In this document: positions 1 to 8,117 of the stretch, one piece after another | How the letters are laid out: each line of letters begins with the position of its first letter | Position numbering within the stretch: position 1 is the first letter of the stretch | Assembly (NCBI GenBank): GCA_032073245.1 | Contig: DAMANX010000010.1 | Coordinates: 94,153 to 158,152, forward strand | Length of the DNA stretch: 64,000 bases | From: QVMG01 sp032073245 | Lineage (GTDB): Bacteria > Bacteroidota > Bacteroidia > Bacteroidales > Tannerellaceae | Direction of reading: 5' to 3' | The notes under the pieces: generated by a model | Seen by the model: the letters and a program-made list of their open reading frames with translations, nothing else | Database searches by the model: none | What the model was told of the DNA's origin: nothing | Translations under genes and position numbers: made by a program

Positions 1-2
1 AG

Positions 3-404
3 GATAAGGAAGATCTGGATAAAGCAACCGTGAGTAATAAAGACTTAGATATTCCTGGAAGTCCATTGTTTATTGTTGATGGAAGAGAATTAAAGGTAGG
101 TGAATCACTTAAAGTAGACCCAGATATGATCAAGTCCATTTCTGTATTAAAAGATGCATCAAATCTTGCACACTATGGAGAAAAAGGAAAAGATGGAGTA
201 ATTATAATTAAGACAAAAGAAGCCCAAAATAAGCCTTTGATAGTAATTGATGGTGAAGTAAAGAGGGGAATGGGAGTACAGAATCTTGATCCTCATAAAG
301 TTCAATCTATTAGTGTATTGAAAGATGGTAGCTCTCTGGAACTATACGGAGATGAAGGAGCAAATGGAGTCATATTAATTACAACAAAAAGTGATGAAAA
401 GTAA
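3..404 (+). CDS. C-terminal part of a protein with two TonB-plug-like repeats (5' end outside window)
   Basis: The reading frame is open from the first bases of the window, so the true start lies upstream; a GTG at 30 is only an internal candidate. The visible 134 residues contain two copies of a short plug-like unit: a VDG/IDG strand, then SISVLKD, then YGEKGKDGVIII or YGDEGANGVILI, ending in TK. This resembles the edge of the plug domain of SusC/TonB-dependent receptors. In Bacteroidetes such units also occur as tails on M56/BlaR1-type membrane peptidases, so the missing N-terminus could be of that kind. The end overlaps the next gene by 11 nt, suggesting translational coupling. Function is not assignable from this fragment. 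Confidence 0.75.
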   Translation, partial: DKEDLDKATVSNKDLDIPGSPLFIVDGRELKVGESLKVDPDMIKSISVLKDASNLAHYGEKGKDGVIIIKTKEAQNKPLIVIDGEVKRGMGVQNLDPHKVQSISVLKDGSSLELYGDEGANGVILITTKSDEK

Positions 405-1653
405 AATTCTCTTCCTGGGGAGTTGGATTATAGGTGTGTGTGTATTGCTTTCTTGTAGTTCATCCATAAAAGAAAAAAGCAATGTGATAGATGTTGCGTC
501 AGCCATGTCTAATCCAACAGAACTTAAAGCGTCTGATTATTTTACTAAAGTAAAATATATCCCTTTAGAAACGACAGATGAAAGCATTATAGGAACGGGT
601 GCAAAAGTAAATATCTTCGGAGATAAGATAATGGTGACAACCTCTCAAAATCAATGTCTCTTGTTTGATAAAGAAACCGGACGGTTCCTTACTACTGTTG
701 GCCACTATGGTGAAGATCCGGAAGGTTATCGTGCTTCCTCCGGATGGATAAATAATCAAACAAAAACAATCCTTTTAAATAGCTGGAACACATCGTGGGT
801 TACGTATAATGAAAGCGGTGAGTTTAAGGAGAGAATATCTCCTCCTGAAGGTATTTCAACACAAGGATCGTTTGTACCCTTAGATAAAGAAAGAATAGTA
901 GCACATACAATGGACTTTTTCAGTGATGGTATTGAAAGTCTACGTTTCTTCAATAAAGACAGTATTCTAAAAACGATTACACTTCATGAACAGGATGGAA
1001 ATTATAATGTCAATAACATAGAATCCATTTCTGTATTGAAAGGTGAACACAATCAGGAAGTATATGGTGGAACAGCGGGTGTGATGGTTATTAACTTTAA
1101 AGATGCACCCGGTAAAGCATATATAGGAATGGTGGGGCTTGATCGTTTATGGACTTCGGATAATGAAATCTATTTCAAAGAAGATTATAATGATACAATC
1201 TACCATGTAAAAGACTATACCTTAGAGGCCGCTTATATATTAAATATGGGAGAGTATCACTGGCCTTATGAGGAAAGATTCAATATGGAGCATGATCGCT
1301 CTTTGTTTGTTACACGGATACTCGATAGTAAGGAGCTTATGCTTTTCCGCCTTGTGCATCGTCTGTTTACAAATGATAAAAGAAAATCATATAATGCTAT
1401 CTATAATAAATCCAATGGAGAGTTAACAATTAGTCCGATTGAAGATGGAATAAAAGATGATCTTACTAATTTTTTCCCATTCCGTCCTTATACAGTTTCT
1501 TCAACAGGTGAATATACCGGGTTTATTCAAGCATTTGATGTTGTTGAATGGTTTGAAGAGCATGGAACAAACATCTCTGATCTACCTAAAGAAATTCAAT
1601 CATTAAAAGCTGTTGAGGAAGAGGATAATCCGGTGGTTGTTATACTTGAGTGA
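394..1653 (+). CDS. 6-bladed beta-propeller lipoprotein with an embedded plug-like segment
   Basis: The N-terminus is a lipoprotein signal (hydrophobic stretch, then LLSC at the lipobox), so the mature protein is probably membrane anchored in the cell envelope. After it come the family hallmarks of Bacteroidetes 6-bladed beta-propeller proteins: YIPLETT near residue 55, G.YGEDPEGY near residue 110, and an EEDNPVV tail. ATG 394 is preferred over the in-frame GTG at 391. Unusually, the middle (DNA about 1015-1110) carries IESISVLKG...YGG.AGVMVINFK, the same plug motif found twice in the preceding gene. The 11-nt overlap with that gene suggests one operon. Ligand or role unknown; related proteins often accompany polysaccharide or signalling loci. 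Confidence 0.85.
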   Translation: MKSKILFLGSWIIGVCVLLSCSSSIKEKSNVIDVASAMSNPTELKASDYFTKVKYIPLETTDESIIGTGAKVNIFGDKIMVTTSQNQCLLFDKETGRFLTTVGHYGEDPEGYRASSGWINNQTKTILLNSWNTSWVTYNESGEFKERISPPEGISTQGSFVPLDKERIVAHTMDFFSDGIESLRFFNKDSILKTITLHEQDGNYNVNNIESISVLKGEHNQEVYGGTAGVMVINFKDAPGKAYIGMVGLDRLWTSDNEIYFKEDYNDTIYHVKDYTLEAAYILNMGEYHWPYEERFNMEHDRSLFVTRILDSKELMLFRLVHRLFTNDKRKSYNAIYNKSNGELTISPIEDGIKDDLTNFFPFRPYTVSSTGEYTGFIQAFDVVEWFEEHGTNISDLPKEIQSLKAVEEEDNPVVVILE

Positions 1654-1692
1654 TTTATGTTTTAATTGATAGGCTTAATTGCTCAAGACTTT

Positions 1693-1735
1693 TAACGCCC
1701 TTAATGCCATTAAAGGCATTAAGGGCGTTATATAA
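1693..1735. terminator. Bidirectional terminator hairpin
   Basis: A perfect 16-bp inverted repeat (arms 1693-1708 and 1715-1730, starting TAACGCCC and ending GGGCGTTA) with a 6-nt loop lies between two convergent genes and is flanked by AT-rich sequence. It can terminate both the propeller gene and the serine dehydratase gene. Confidence 0.8.
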
Positions 1736-1750
1736 AAATTTCAGCATAGA

Positions 1751-2944
1751 TCAAATTTTAGCCAATCCTCCTTCGGAGGTTTCTTTATAGAGACTTGGTA
1801 GATCGTTTCCTGTCTGTCGCATCACTTCCACTACCTGATCAAAACTTACCCGGTGTTTTCCATCGGAAAAGTTTGAGAAAGTATTTGCATCCAAAGCCCG
1901 TGCAGCTGCAAATGCATTACGTTCAATGCAGGGTATTTGTACCAGTCCGCAGACTGGATCGCAAGTGAGCCCAAGATGATGTTCTAATCCCATTTCTGCC
2001 GCATATTCAATTTGAGCCGGTGTACCACCAAATAGCTGACTAGCCGCCGCCGCTGCCATAGCACAGGCAACACCTACTTCACCTTGACATCCCACTTCTG
2101 CACCCGATACCGATGCATTCGTACGAACAACATTTCCAAATAATCCGGCTGTAGCCAAAGCACGTAAAATTCGTGAATCACGGAAATCACGCGTTTTTTT
2201 CAGGTGGTATAATACCGAAGGAAGCACACCACAAGAACCACATGTAGGTGCTGTCACTATTCTACCTCCACAAGCGTTCTCTTCGGATACGGCAAGTGCA
2301 TAGGCATATACTTTTCCCCTGCTTTTTATGCTACCGCCATATCCCTTGGCTCGGATAAGATAATCAGATGCTTTTCGTCGAATACCGAGTCCACCAGGAA
2401 GAATACCTTCTGCTTCCAGGCCCCTGTGTATAGCATCCTGCATAATTTCCCATGCTTCAGCAAGATAATCCCAAATTTGAGGGCCTTCACATAGTTCTAC
2501 ATATTCCCAATAAGAGTGTCCTGTTTTTTCACACCATTGCTGGATATCACGGATGGTATGTAATTCGTATATTTCTTCGGTTTTCTGTTCATTAAAGGTT
2601 TCGTTAGCTAGCGTTCCGCCACCAATACTGAAAACAGTCCAGGAATCCAATAATTCTTTTTTGCTGTTAAATGCTTCAAATTTCATTCCGTTCGGATGAA
2701 ATGAAAGGAATGTTTTTTGTTCCCAATGAATAGTAGTTGGAGCTTGTGGTTTAAGTATGTCCAAAATTGCTACATCAGTCATGTGGCCTTTACCAGTAGC
2801 AGCGAGACTTCCATAAAGTGTTACTTCAAAACTTACCGCATCCCGGTGACGATCCAGAAACATTTGAGCGGCACGTCTTGGACCCATGGTATGGCTACTG
2901 GAAGGGCCGTTCCCAATACGAAAGATTTGTTTAATAGATTCCAT
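1751..2944 (-). CDS. sdaA: L-serine ammonia-lyase (L-serine dehydratase), iron-sulfur type, single chain
   Basis: Converts L-serine to pyruvate and ammonia in the cytoplasm. The 397 residues begin with the beta domain (RIGNGPSSSHTMGP at about residue 10, a family signature) and continue into the alpha domain with TAPTCGSCGVLPS, SGAEVGCQGEVG and TCDPVCGLVQIPCIERN. These hold the conserved cysteines expected to bind the 4Fe-4S cluster. It is slightly shorter than the enterobacterial enzymes but typical for Bacteroidetes. It is transcribed alone, divergent from cobyric acid synthase, and ends against a strong shared terminator. A -7-like element lies 37 nt upstream of the ATG. Confidence 0.95.
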   Translation of the reverse strand: MESIKQIFRIGNGPSSSHTMGPRRAAQMFLDRHRDAVSFEVTLYGSLAATGKGHMTDVAILDILKPQAPTTIHWEQKTFLSFHPNGMKFEAFNSKKELLDSWTVFSIGGGTLANETFNEQKTEEIYELHTIRDIQQWCEKTGHSYWEYVELCEGPQIWDYLAEAWEIMQDAIHRGLEAEGILPGGLGIRRKASDYLIRAKGYGGSIKSRGKVYAYALAVSEENACGGRIVTAPTCGSCGVLPSVLYHLKKTRDFRDSRILRALATAGLFGNVVRTNASVSGAEVGCQGEVGVACAMAAAAASQLFGGTPAQIEYAAEMGLEHHLGLTCDPVCGLVQIPCIERNAFAAARALDANTFSNFSDGKHRVSFDQVVEVMRQTGNDLPSLYKETSEGGLAKI

Positions 2945-2981
2945 AATTGGCTGTTTATCTTACTTGTGTTTAAAATTGGCG

Positions 2982-2989
2982 CAAATATA
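2982..2989 (-). promoter_or_regulatory. Bacteroidetes -7 element for the serine dehydratase gene
   Basis: On the minus strand the sequence reads TATATTTG, matching TAnnTTTG, 37 nt before the ATG. No good -33 TTTG is present at the usual spacing, so confidence is moderate. Confidence 0.45.
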
Positions 2990-3023
2990 CTCATATTATA
3001 TCTCAGACCTTGCTTGTTTTCAT

Positions 3024-3031
3024 TAGTTTTG
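3024..3031 (+). promoter_or_regulatory. Bacteroidetes -7 element for cobQ
   Basis: TAGTTTTG matches TAnnTTTG. Transcription would begin about 7 nt downstream, after the upstream in-frame ATG at 3033. This favours ATG 3057 as the real cobQ start. Confidence 0.45.
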
Positions 3032-3056
3032 CATGCAATTAGCAAATAGAAAGAAA

Positions 3057-4544
3057 ATGAAGCGATTTCTAAAGCCTATAATGATAGTAGGTACATGTTC
3101 AGATGCAGGAAAAAGTGTTATCAATGCGGCTCTTTGCCGTATCTTTAAGCAGGATGGGTATAATCCGGCGCCTTTTAAAGCACAGAACATGTCGCTTAAC
3201 TCTTATCCGACAGCTGAAGGAGGAGAAATGGGCCGTGCGCAGGTAGTCCAGGCAGAAGCATGTGGTATAACACCGCATACGGATATGAATCCGGTTTTAC
3301 TCAAACCAACCAATGATAAGAGTTCACAGGTTATACTCAATGGTAAACCAATGGGGAATATGTCGGCTCGGGATTATTTTGGAGAAAATAAAGACAAAGA
3401 GGGATTGTTTCGAGAAGCTATAAAGGCCTTTAATCGTCTATCAGAACGTTATAATCCGATAGTGTTGGAAGGAGCAGGAAGTATTTCAGAATTGAATCTT
3501 CGTGATCGGGATATCACTAATATGCGTATGGCTTTACAAGCAGGCGCTTCTACGTACTTAGTGGCAGATATTGACAGGGGAGGGGTTTTTGGCTCTGTTT
3601 ACGGAACAATTGCCTTATTGAAGCCAGAAGAACGTACTCTTATTAAGGGTATTATTATAAATAAATTTCGTGGAGATGCTTCTTTGTTTGAAGAAGGACG
3701 AAATATTATCAAAGAATTAACAGGTGTTCCTGTAGTAGGAGTGATTCCCTGGTTTCGTGATATTCGTATTGAAGAAGAAGATTCAGTAGCTTTGGATATG
3801 AAAACGAATACTTTCCGTGAAGGAAAGATTAACGTTGCTATTGTACTGCTAAAGCGAATGTCAAATTTTACCGATTTCGATGTCCTGGATATGGATCCCC
3901 GTTTTAATCCTTATTATACACATTCGGTAGATGAAATAGAACGGGCTGATATAATTGTTTTGCCTGGTTCTAAAAATACTCTGGCGGATTTGCAGGGCAT
4001 TCGTGCTAATGGTATCGCAGAAGCTATTGTAAGAGGATACAAAGACGGTAAAAAAGTGATAGGAATTTGTGGTGGATATCAAATGCTGGGAATTCGTTTG
4101 GAAGATCCTCAAGGGTTAGAGGGAAATATACCTTTTGTTCCGGGTTTGGGATTACTCCCGCTCAATACAATAATAACAAAGGAAAAAGTAACAGAACAAA
4201 GTCATTTTACATTTCTTCCGGCAAAAAAAGAAAATAGATGTAAAGGGTATGAAATCCACATGGGGCGGACTACTGTGTTAGGAAATGCACCACATAGCCC
4301 TGTTATACAATGGGAAAATGGAAATACCGATGGTTATTGGTTAAATGATCGTTGTTGGGGTAGCTATATGCATGGCATATTAGATAATCCGGTAGTTTTG
4401 GATTCCTTAGCCGATGGTTTTGAACAAAAACAGGATAAATCTTCTTTTGATTATGTCGCTTTCAAGGAAGAGCAATATAATAAGTTGGCAGATTTGGTCA
4501 GAAGAAATTTGGATATGGAATATATTTATAATTCACTTTTATAA
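3057..4544 (+). CDS. cobQ: Cobyric acid synthase (adenosylcobyrate a,c-diamide amidotransferase)
   Basis: Catalyses the four glutamine- and ATP-dependent amidations that make cobyric acid in cobalamin synthesis. The N-terminal CobB/CobQ ATPase domain shows GTCSDAGKSV near residue 12 and FKAQNMSLNSY. The C-terminal class I glutamine amidotransferase-like domain shows ICGGYQMLG with the nucleophilic cysteine, then GYEIHMGRT and GSYMHGI with the catalytic histidine region. Length is 495 residues from ATG 3057, usual for the family. An in-frame ATG at 3033 overlaps the promoter and lacks conservation. No other cobalamin genes are in the window, so it stands alone here. Confidence 0.94.
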   Translation: MKRFLKPIMIVGTCSDAGKSVINAALCRIFKQDGYNPAPFKAQNMSLNSYPTAEGGEMGRAQVVQAEACGITPHTDMNPVLLKPTNDKSSQVILNGKPMGNMSARDYFGENKDKEGLFREAIKAFNRLSERYNPIVLEGAGSISELNLRDRDITNMRMALQAGASTYLVADIDRGGVFGSVYGTIALLKPEERTLIKGIIINKFRGDASLFEEGRNIIKELTGVPVVGVIPWFRDIRIEEEDSVALDMKTNTFREGKINVAIVLLKRMSNFTDFDVLDMDPRFNPYYTHSVDEIERADIIVLPGSKNTLADLQGIRANGIAEAIVRGYKDGKKVIGICGGYQMLGIRLEDPQGLEGNIPFVPGLGLLPLNTIITKEKVTEQSHFTFLPAKKENRCKGYEIHMGRTTVLGNAPHSPVIQWENGNTDGYWLNDRCWGSYMHGILDNPVVLDSLADGFEQKQDKSSFDYVAFKEEQYNKLADLVRRNLDMEYIYNSLL

Positions 4545-4568
4545 AACCAGAATGCAAAGCAGATAAAT

Positions 4569-4660
4569 CTGTTCACGACAATTGTCAAGAAGCTTCACGA
4601 TAATTGTCGTGAAATATCTTGATAATTATCGGGAAGCTTCTTGACAATTGTCGTGAACAG
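4569..4660. repeat. 22-bp-period palindromic array in a large inverted repeat
   Basis: Two perfect 28-bp arms (4569-4596 and 4633-4660) enclose a 36-nt centre. Inside are four 16-bp near-palindromes starting at 4574, 4596, 4618 and 4640, exactly 22 bp apart, of the type CACGACAATTGTCAAG / CTTGACAATTGTCGTG, joined by short linkers, two of which contain AAGCTT. It lies between convergent cobQ and dnaJ and could form a long hairpin. It may simply act as a two-way terminator, but the strict spacing is unusual. Confidence 0.85.
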
Positions 4661-4666
4661 AATATA

Positions 4667-5824
4667 TCAATCAAACATGTGTCTGAACTTACTGAAGATT
4701 TTTTCTTTCATTGACTTATTCGGCTGAAAACTGGGAGAATTCTCCCATCCTGTCATCGTCTCTTTCTCCGAAGGAGATAACTTTTCAGGGATATATACAC
4801 TTACATTTACCAGCAAGTCTCCAGTTCCATAGCTATTAATGGAGGGCAGTCCTTTGTTGCGCAAGCGAAGTACTTTGCCAGGTTGAGTTCCCGGTTCAAT
4901 CTTCAGTTTTGCTTTTCCGTCTACTGTTGGAACTTCTACAGTAGTTCCCAGGGAGGCTTGCGGTATACTCAATAACAAGTTATACAATAAATCATTTTCA
5001 TCGCGAATCAATTCCGGATGTGCTTCTTCTTCAACAAGAATCAGTAAGTCACCATTCACACCACCATGGCGGGCAGCATTTCCTTTTCCACTCAAGGAAA
5101 GTTGCATGCCTTCTGCTACACCAGCAGGAATATTGATTGAAATAATATCATCATCTTTTACAATACCTTCTCCGGCACAAACCGAGCACTTTTTAGTTAT
5201 AATCTTACCCTCTCCATTACAAGTCGGACAGGTCGATTGTGTTTGCATCTGTCCAAGGAAAGTATTCGTCACACGAGTTACAACGCCACTTCCGTGACAA
5301 GTATCACATGTTTTTACGCTCTGGTCATCTTCAGCACCACTTCCATGACATTTTGTACAGGATATATATTTCTTGACTTTAATCTTCTTTTCAACGCCGT
5401 TGGCAATTTCTTTCAGGTTCAGTTTCACTTTTACACGCAGATCAGAACCCCGGTTTACACGGCGTCCGCCACGTGAGCTTCCTCCAAATCCACCGAAACC
5501 TCCAAATCCACCAAAGTGTCCCCCAAAAATGTCTCCAAATTGCGAGAAGATATCTTCCATACTCATACCCCCTCCAAATCCGCCTCCGGAAGCAGCACCG
5601 CCTACACCCGCATGGCCAAACTGGTCATAACGTTGACGTTTTTGAGGATCACTCAATACATCATACGCTTCAGCAGCTTCTTTAAATTTTTCCTCGGCTT
5701 CCTTATCATCCGGATTTTTATCCGGATGATATTCAATCGCTTTTTTGCGATATGCCTTTTTTATCTCTTCTACTGTAGCCGTTTTAGTTACACTCAGTAT
5801 CTCGTAATAATCCCTTTTCGCCAT
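4667..5824 (-). CDS. dnaJ: Chaperone DnaJ (Hsp40)
   Basis: Co-chaperone that delivers unfolded substrates to DnaK and stimulates its ATPase. The 385 residues show the full type I layout. The J domain has HPD near residue 33, followed by a Gly/Phe-rich stretch (repeated GGFGG, about residues 75-120). The zinc domain has four CxxCxGxG-type repeats (CTKCHGSG, CDTCHGSG, CPTCNGEG, CSVCAGEG). A C-terminal substrate-binding domain follows. It lies 31 nt downstream of grpE on the same strand, the usual heat-shock operon order. dnaK is not in the window. Confidence 0.97.
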   Translation of the reverse strand: MAKRDYYEILSVTKTATVEEIKKAYRKKAIEYHPDKNPDDKEAEEKFKEAAEAYDVLSDPQKRQRYDQFGHAGVGGAASGGGFGGGMSMEDIFSQFGDIFGGHFGGFGGFGGFGGSSRGGRRVNRGSDLRVKVKLNLKEIANGVEKKIKVKKYISCTKCHGSGAEDDQSVKTCDTCHGSGVVTRVTNTFLGQMQTQSTCPTCNGEGKIITKKCSVCAGEGIVKDDDIISINIPAGVAEGMQLSLSGKGNAARHGGVNGDLLILVEEEAHPELIRDENDLLYNLLLSIPQASLGTTVEVPTVDGKAKLKIEPGTQPGKVLRLRNKGLPSINSYGTGDLLVNVSVYIPEKLSPSEKETMTGWENSPSFQPNKSMKEKIFSKFRHMFD

Positions 5825-5855
5825 CTTCGTATTTGTTATTTTCTTTCCGATTCAA

Positions 5856-6440
5856 TTATTCGCCAACTACAACTTTCGCATGTCGAATGACCTTGTCATT
5901 CATTATGTAGCCGGTTTGTACACAATCCAACACCTTACCCTTTAAATCTTTTTCAGGAGCTGGAATAATTGCGACAGCTTCCGATGTCTCCATATCAAAT
6001 GGTTTATTGATAGTTTCAATAGGTTTTACGCCCTGTTGCCCAAGGTAAGCAATGAACTTATTGTAAATCAACTCAACACCTTCTCTTACCGCATCCACAT
6101 CTTCCGCTTTACGCACGTTTTCCATCGCACGTTCGAAATCATCAATAATAGGAAGCAGATTAGTAAGCGTCGATTCCCCACCGGTTTTGATAAGGTCGGC
6201 CTTTTCGCGTAAGGTACGTTTACGGTAGTTGTCAAACTCAGCCATAAGCCTGAGATGTGAGTCATTCAAATCGTTATATTTCTTTTGCAATGTTGCGCAC
6301 TCGTCCGACACATTGTCAGCACACTCCAGGTCATCTGACGGAAATTCCTCTTCTCCCTGCAAATTTGTCTTGCCTTCACTATTCAATTCATCTTCCTGAA
6401 AAGCATTTTCCTTTTCGTTCATTTCATTCATGTTATTCAT
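5856..6440 (-). CDS. grpE: Nucleotide exchange factor GrpE
   Basis: Exchanges ADP for ATP on DnaK. The 194 residues have an acidic, low-complexity N-terminus and a long helical region with EFDNYRKRT, LLPIIDDFERA and the C-terminal beta domain ending VQTGYIMNDKVIRHAKVVV, all typical. It is first in the grpE-dnaJ unit. The ATG at 6440 is followed by further methionines at codons 4 and 7, so the exact start is uncertain by a few residues. The 228-bp upstream gap is shared with a divergent PDZ gene. Confidence 0.95.
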   Translation of the reverse strand: MNNMNEMNEKENAFQEDELNSEGKTNLQGEEEFPSDDLECADNVSDECATLQKKYNDLNDSHLRLMAEFDNYRKRTLREKADLIKTGGESTLTNLLPIIDDFERAMENVRKAEDVDAVREGVELIYNKFIAYLGQQGVKPIETINKPFDMETSEAVAIIPAPEKDLKGKVLDCVQTGYIMNDKVIRHAKVVVGE

Positions 6441-6595
6441 ATCATTTATTTCTTATATATTACTCTCTTATAGTCAGTCATATACGGTCATTGTTGACCT
6501 TTCAGTTTGACGGGGCAACATGTCTATATGTCTGTTTGTACAGTATAATAACATCAAATATGCTGCCAACTGTTCATGAACATGAAAAATATCTT

Positions 6596-6603
6596 TACCT
6601 TTG
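6596..6603 (+). promoter_or_regulatory. Candidate -7 element for the PDZ protein gene
   Basis: TACCTTTG matches TAnnTTTG, 66 nt upstream of the first ATG of the following gene. The -33 box is weak. The rest of the 6441-6668 gap shows nothing further that I can assign. Confidence 0.4.
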
Positions 6604-6668
6604 CCTTAATATAATGAGAAGGTTAGAGTAATTGCTTTCGTGTCAAATAGCTCCGCCATAACAAAAGT

Positions 6669-8099
6669 ATGATTATGAAGAAAATAATAGTATCATTTTT
6701 ATATCTCTGTTTGTCCATTGTTTGTTTGGGCCAGGGAGCGAATAATTATATATGCCGTTTAGGATTTACTTATGAAAAAAGCATAAGTAATAACTGGGGA
6801 AAAGATCGTCTGGTTATAACGAGTATTGTACCTTATTCTTCAGCAGAATCGGCAGGTATACAACAGAATGATATCATCGAATCTATCGATGCTGTTCCTG
6901 TAACAGGTTTGAGTGATCAGGATATTCAACAGTTACTGAATCCTGCAGATAAGGATGAAATAACATTAATGCTTCGTACATTGAGTGATCCGGCTAAACA
7001 GGTACGTATCCGTAAAGACTGTAAACGCTCTAATACAATTACCGAAGAACAATTAGCTATTGCTTTTGGAATGTATAGTATTGAAACTACAAGCGAACGT
7101 AAGTTTATATGCCCTTTTAAGATTACTCCAACGAACGATCCGGTAGATTTTGCCGATTTCAAAAGTTATGCTTTCATGGGTATTAATGAGAGTAACAGAG
7201 CTTTAGAATCTATAATCAATGAGTTGATAGGCAAAGAACTTTCTAAGAAAGGGCTTATACCGGATGCTGAACAGCCGGATATATTGGTTGAGACGTTTTA
7301 TTTCTTTGATCGTAACCCGAATTTCAGGGGAGTCAATCGTATGGTTGTTGAAAAAGAAACATTCTATCGTTATGATATGGGTTATAACCGGATGGTTAGT
7401 GTGCCTTTCCTGAGTCACATGACTGCCGAATCAGAAGCCGAGTACTTATTACAGTTTGGTTTCAGACTAATTGATCAACGTGATGTCCCTGGCCGTATCC
7501 TGTGGGAATGCGAAGCAAATGAAATGCTCGAGAATTCTTATCGACTGGAAGATTATGCCCGTATTCATGTGCCTTTGATGTGTACCCAATATCCTTACGT
7601 GCAATATCGGCGAAATATACCTTTTACCGTAAGTAGTAAGGCATATAATTATACCGGCATTCAGTACAATATAGACCGTCTGGAGCAAGTTGTAGATGTC
7701 GATCGCAATTCTCCCGCTTATGCGGCAGGCGTGCGTCCACAGGATATAATCGAGCGTATAGGCCCTCATAAAATGAATCGTACAGCTGAAGACTATTCTG
7801 CGGCCTACCGACAGTTTATTTCAAATACAATGTCTTTGCGAGATCAGAAGACACAGTTTACCGATGCTAATGGATTCCAGTATTGTATGTTCTGGGATAC
7901 GTTTAAATATACACAAGTAGCTAATGCTTTGCAAAAAAGTAATGCAAATGCACCTTTTTCGTACCTGTATTATTTTGCACCCTATATAAATCCATCCGGT
8001 AACAACTCCTGTGTTTTCCATATCAAACGAGGAAAAGATAAGAAAGAAATTACAATCCGTCCTACGATGCGTACGGACGTGACTATAGAGATTAAATAA
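6669..8099 (+). CDS. Secreted protein with two PDZ-like segments and a DUF4136-like middle
   Basis: The N-terminus (ATG at 6669 or 6675) is a signal peptide ending near CLGQG. The first PDZ-like segment follows at about residues 30-115 (VPYSSAESAGIQQNDIIESID). A central region has SYAFMG...LIGKELSKKGLIP...PDILVETFYF, which looks like the DUF4136 lipoprotein fold. A second PDZ-like segment near residue 340 has VDRNSPAYAAGVRPQDIIERI. No serine protease domain or catalytic triad is visible, so it is probably a periplasmic scaffold or binding protein rather than an HtrA protease. It lies 18 nt before mutS2. Specific role unknown. Confidence 0.75.
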   Translation: MIMKKIIVSFLYLCLSIVCLGQGANNYICRLGFTYEKSISNNWGKDRLVITSIVPYSSAESAGIQQNDIIESIDAVPVTGLSDQDIQQLLNPADKDEITLMLRTLSDPAKQVRIRKDCKRSNTITEEQLAIAFGMYSIETTSERKFICPFKITPTNDPVDFADFKSYAFMGINESNRALESIINELIGKELSKKGLIPDAEQPDILVETFYFFDRNPNFRGVNRMVVEKETFYRYDMGYNRMVSVPFLSHMTAESEAEYLLQFGFRLIDQRDVPGRILWECEANEMLENSYRLEDYARIHVPLMCTQYPYVQYRRNIPFTVSSKAYNYTGIQYNIDRLEQVVDVDRNSPAYAAGVRPQDIIERIGPHKMNRTAEDYSAAYRQFISNTMSLRDQKTQFTDANGFQYCMFWDTFKYTQVANALQKSNANAPFSYLYYFAPYINPSGNNSCVFHIKRGKDKKEITIRPTMRTDVTIEIK

Positions 8100-8117
8100 A
8101 AGAGAGATTTTACACAA

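Noticed and set aside
2717..3049. Plus-strand 110-codon ORF
   Set aside because: Antisense to the start of the serine dehydratase gene and its promoter; no family resemblance.
3033..3056. Upstream ATG of cobQ at 3033
   Set aside because: It lies only 2 bp after a TAGTTTTG promoter element and adds non-conserved residues before the family N-terminus.
5106..5890. Overlapping plus-strand ORFs rich in Pro
   Set aside because: They are antisense to the Gly-rich and zinc-finger regions of dnaJ.
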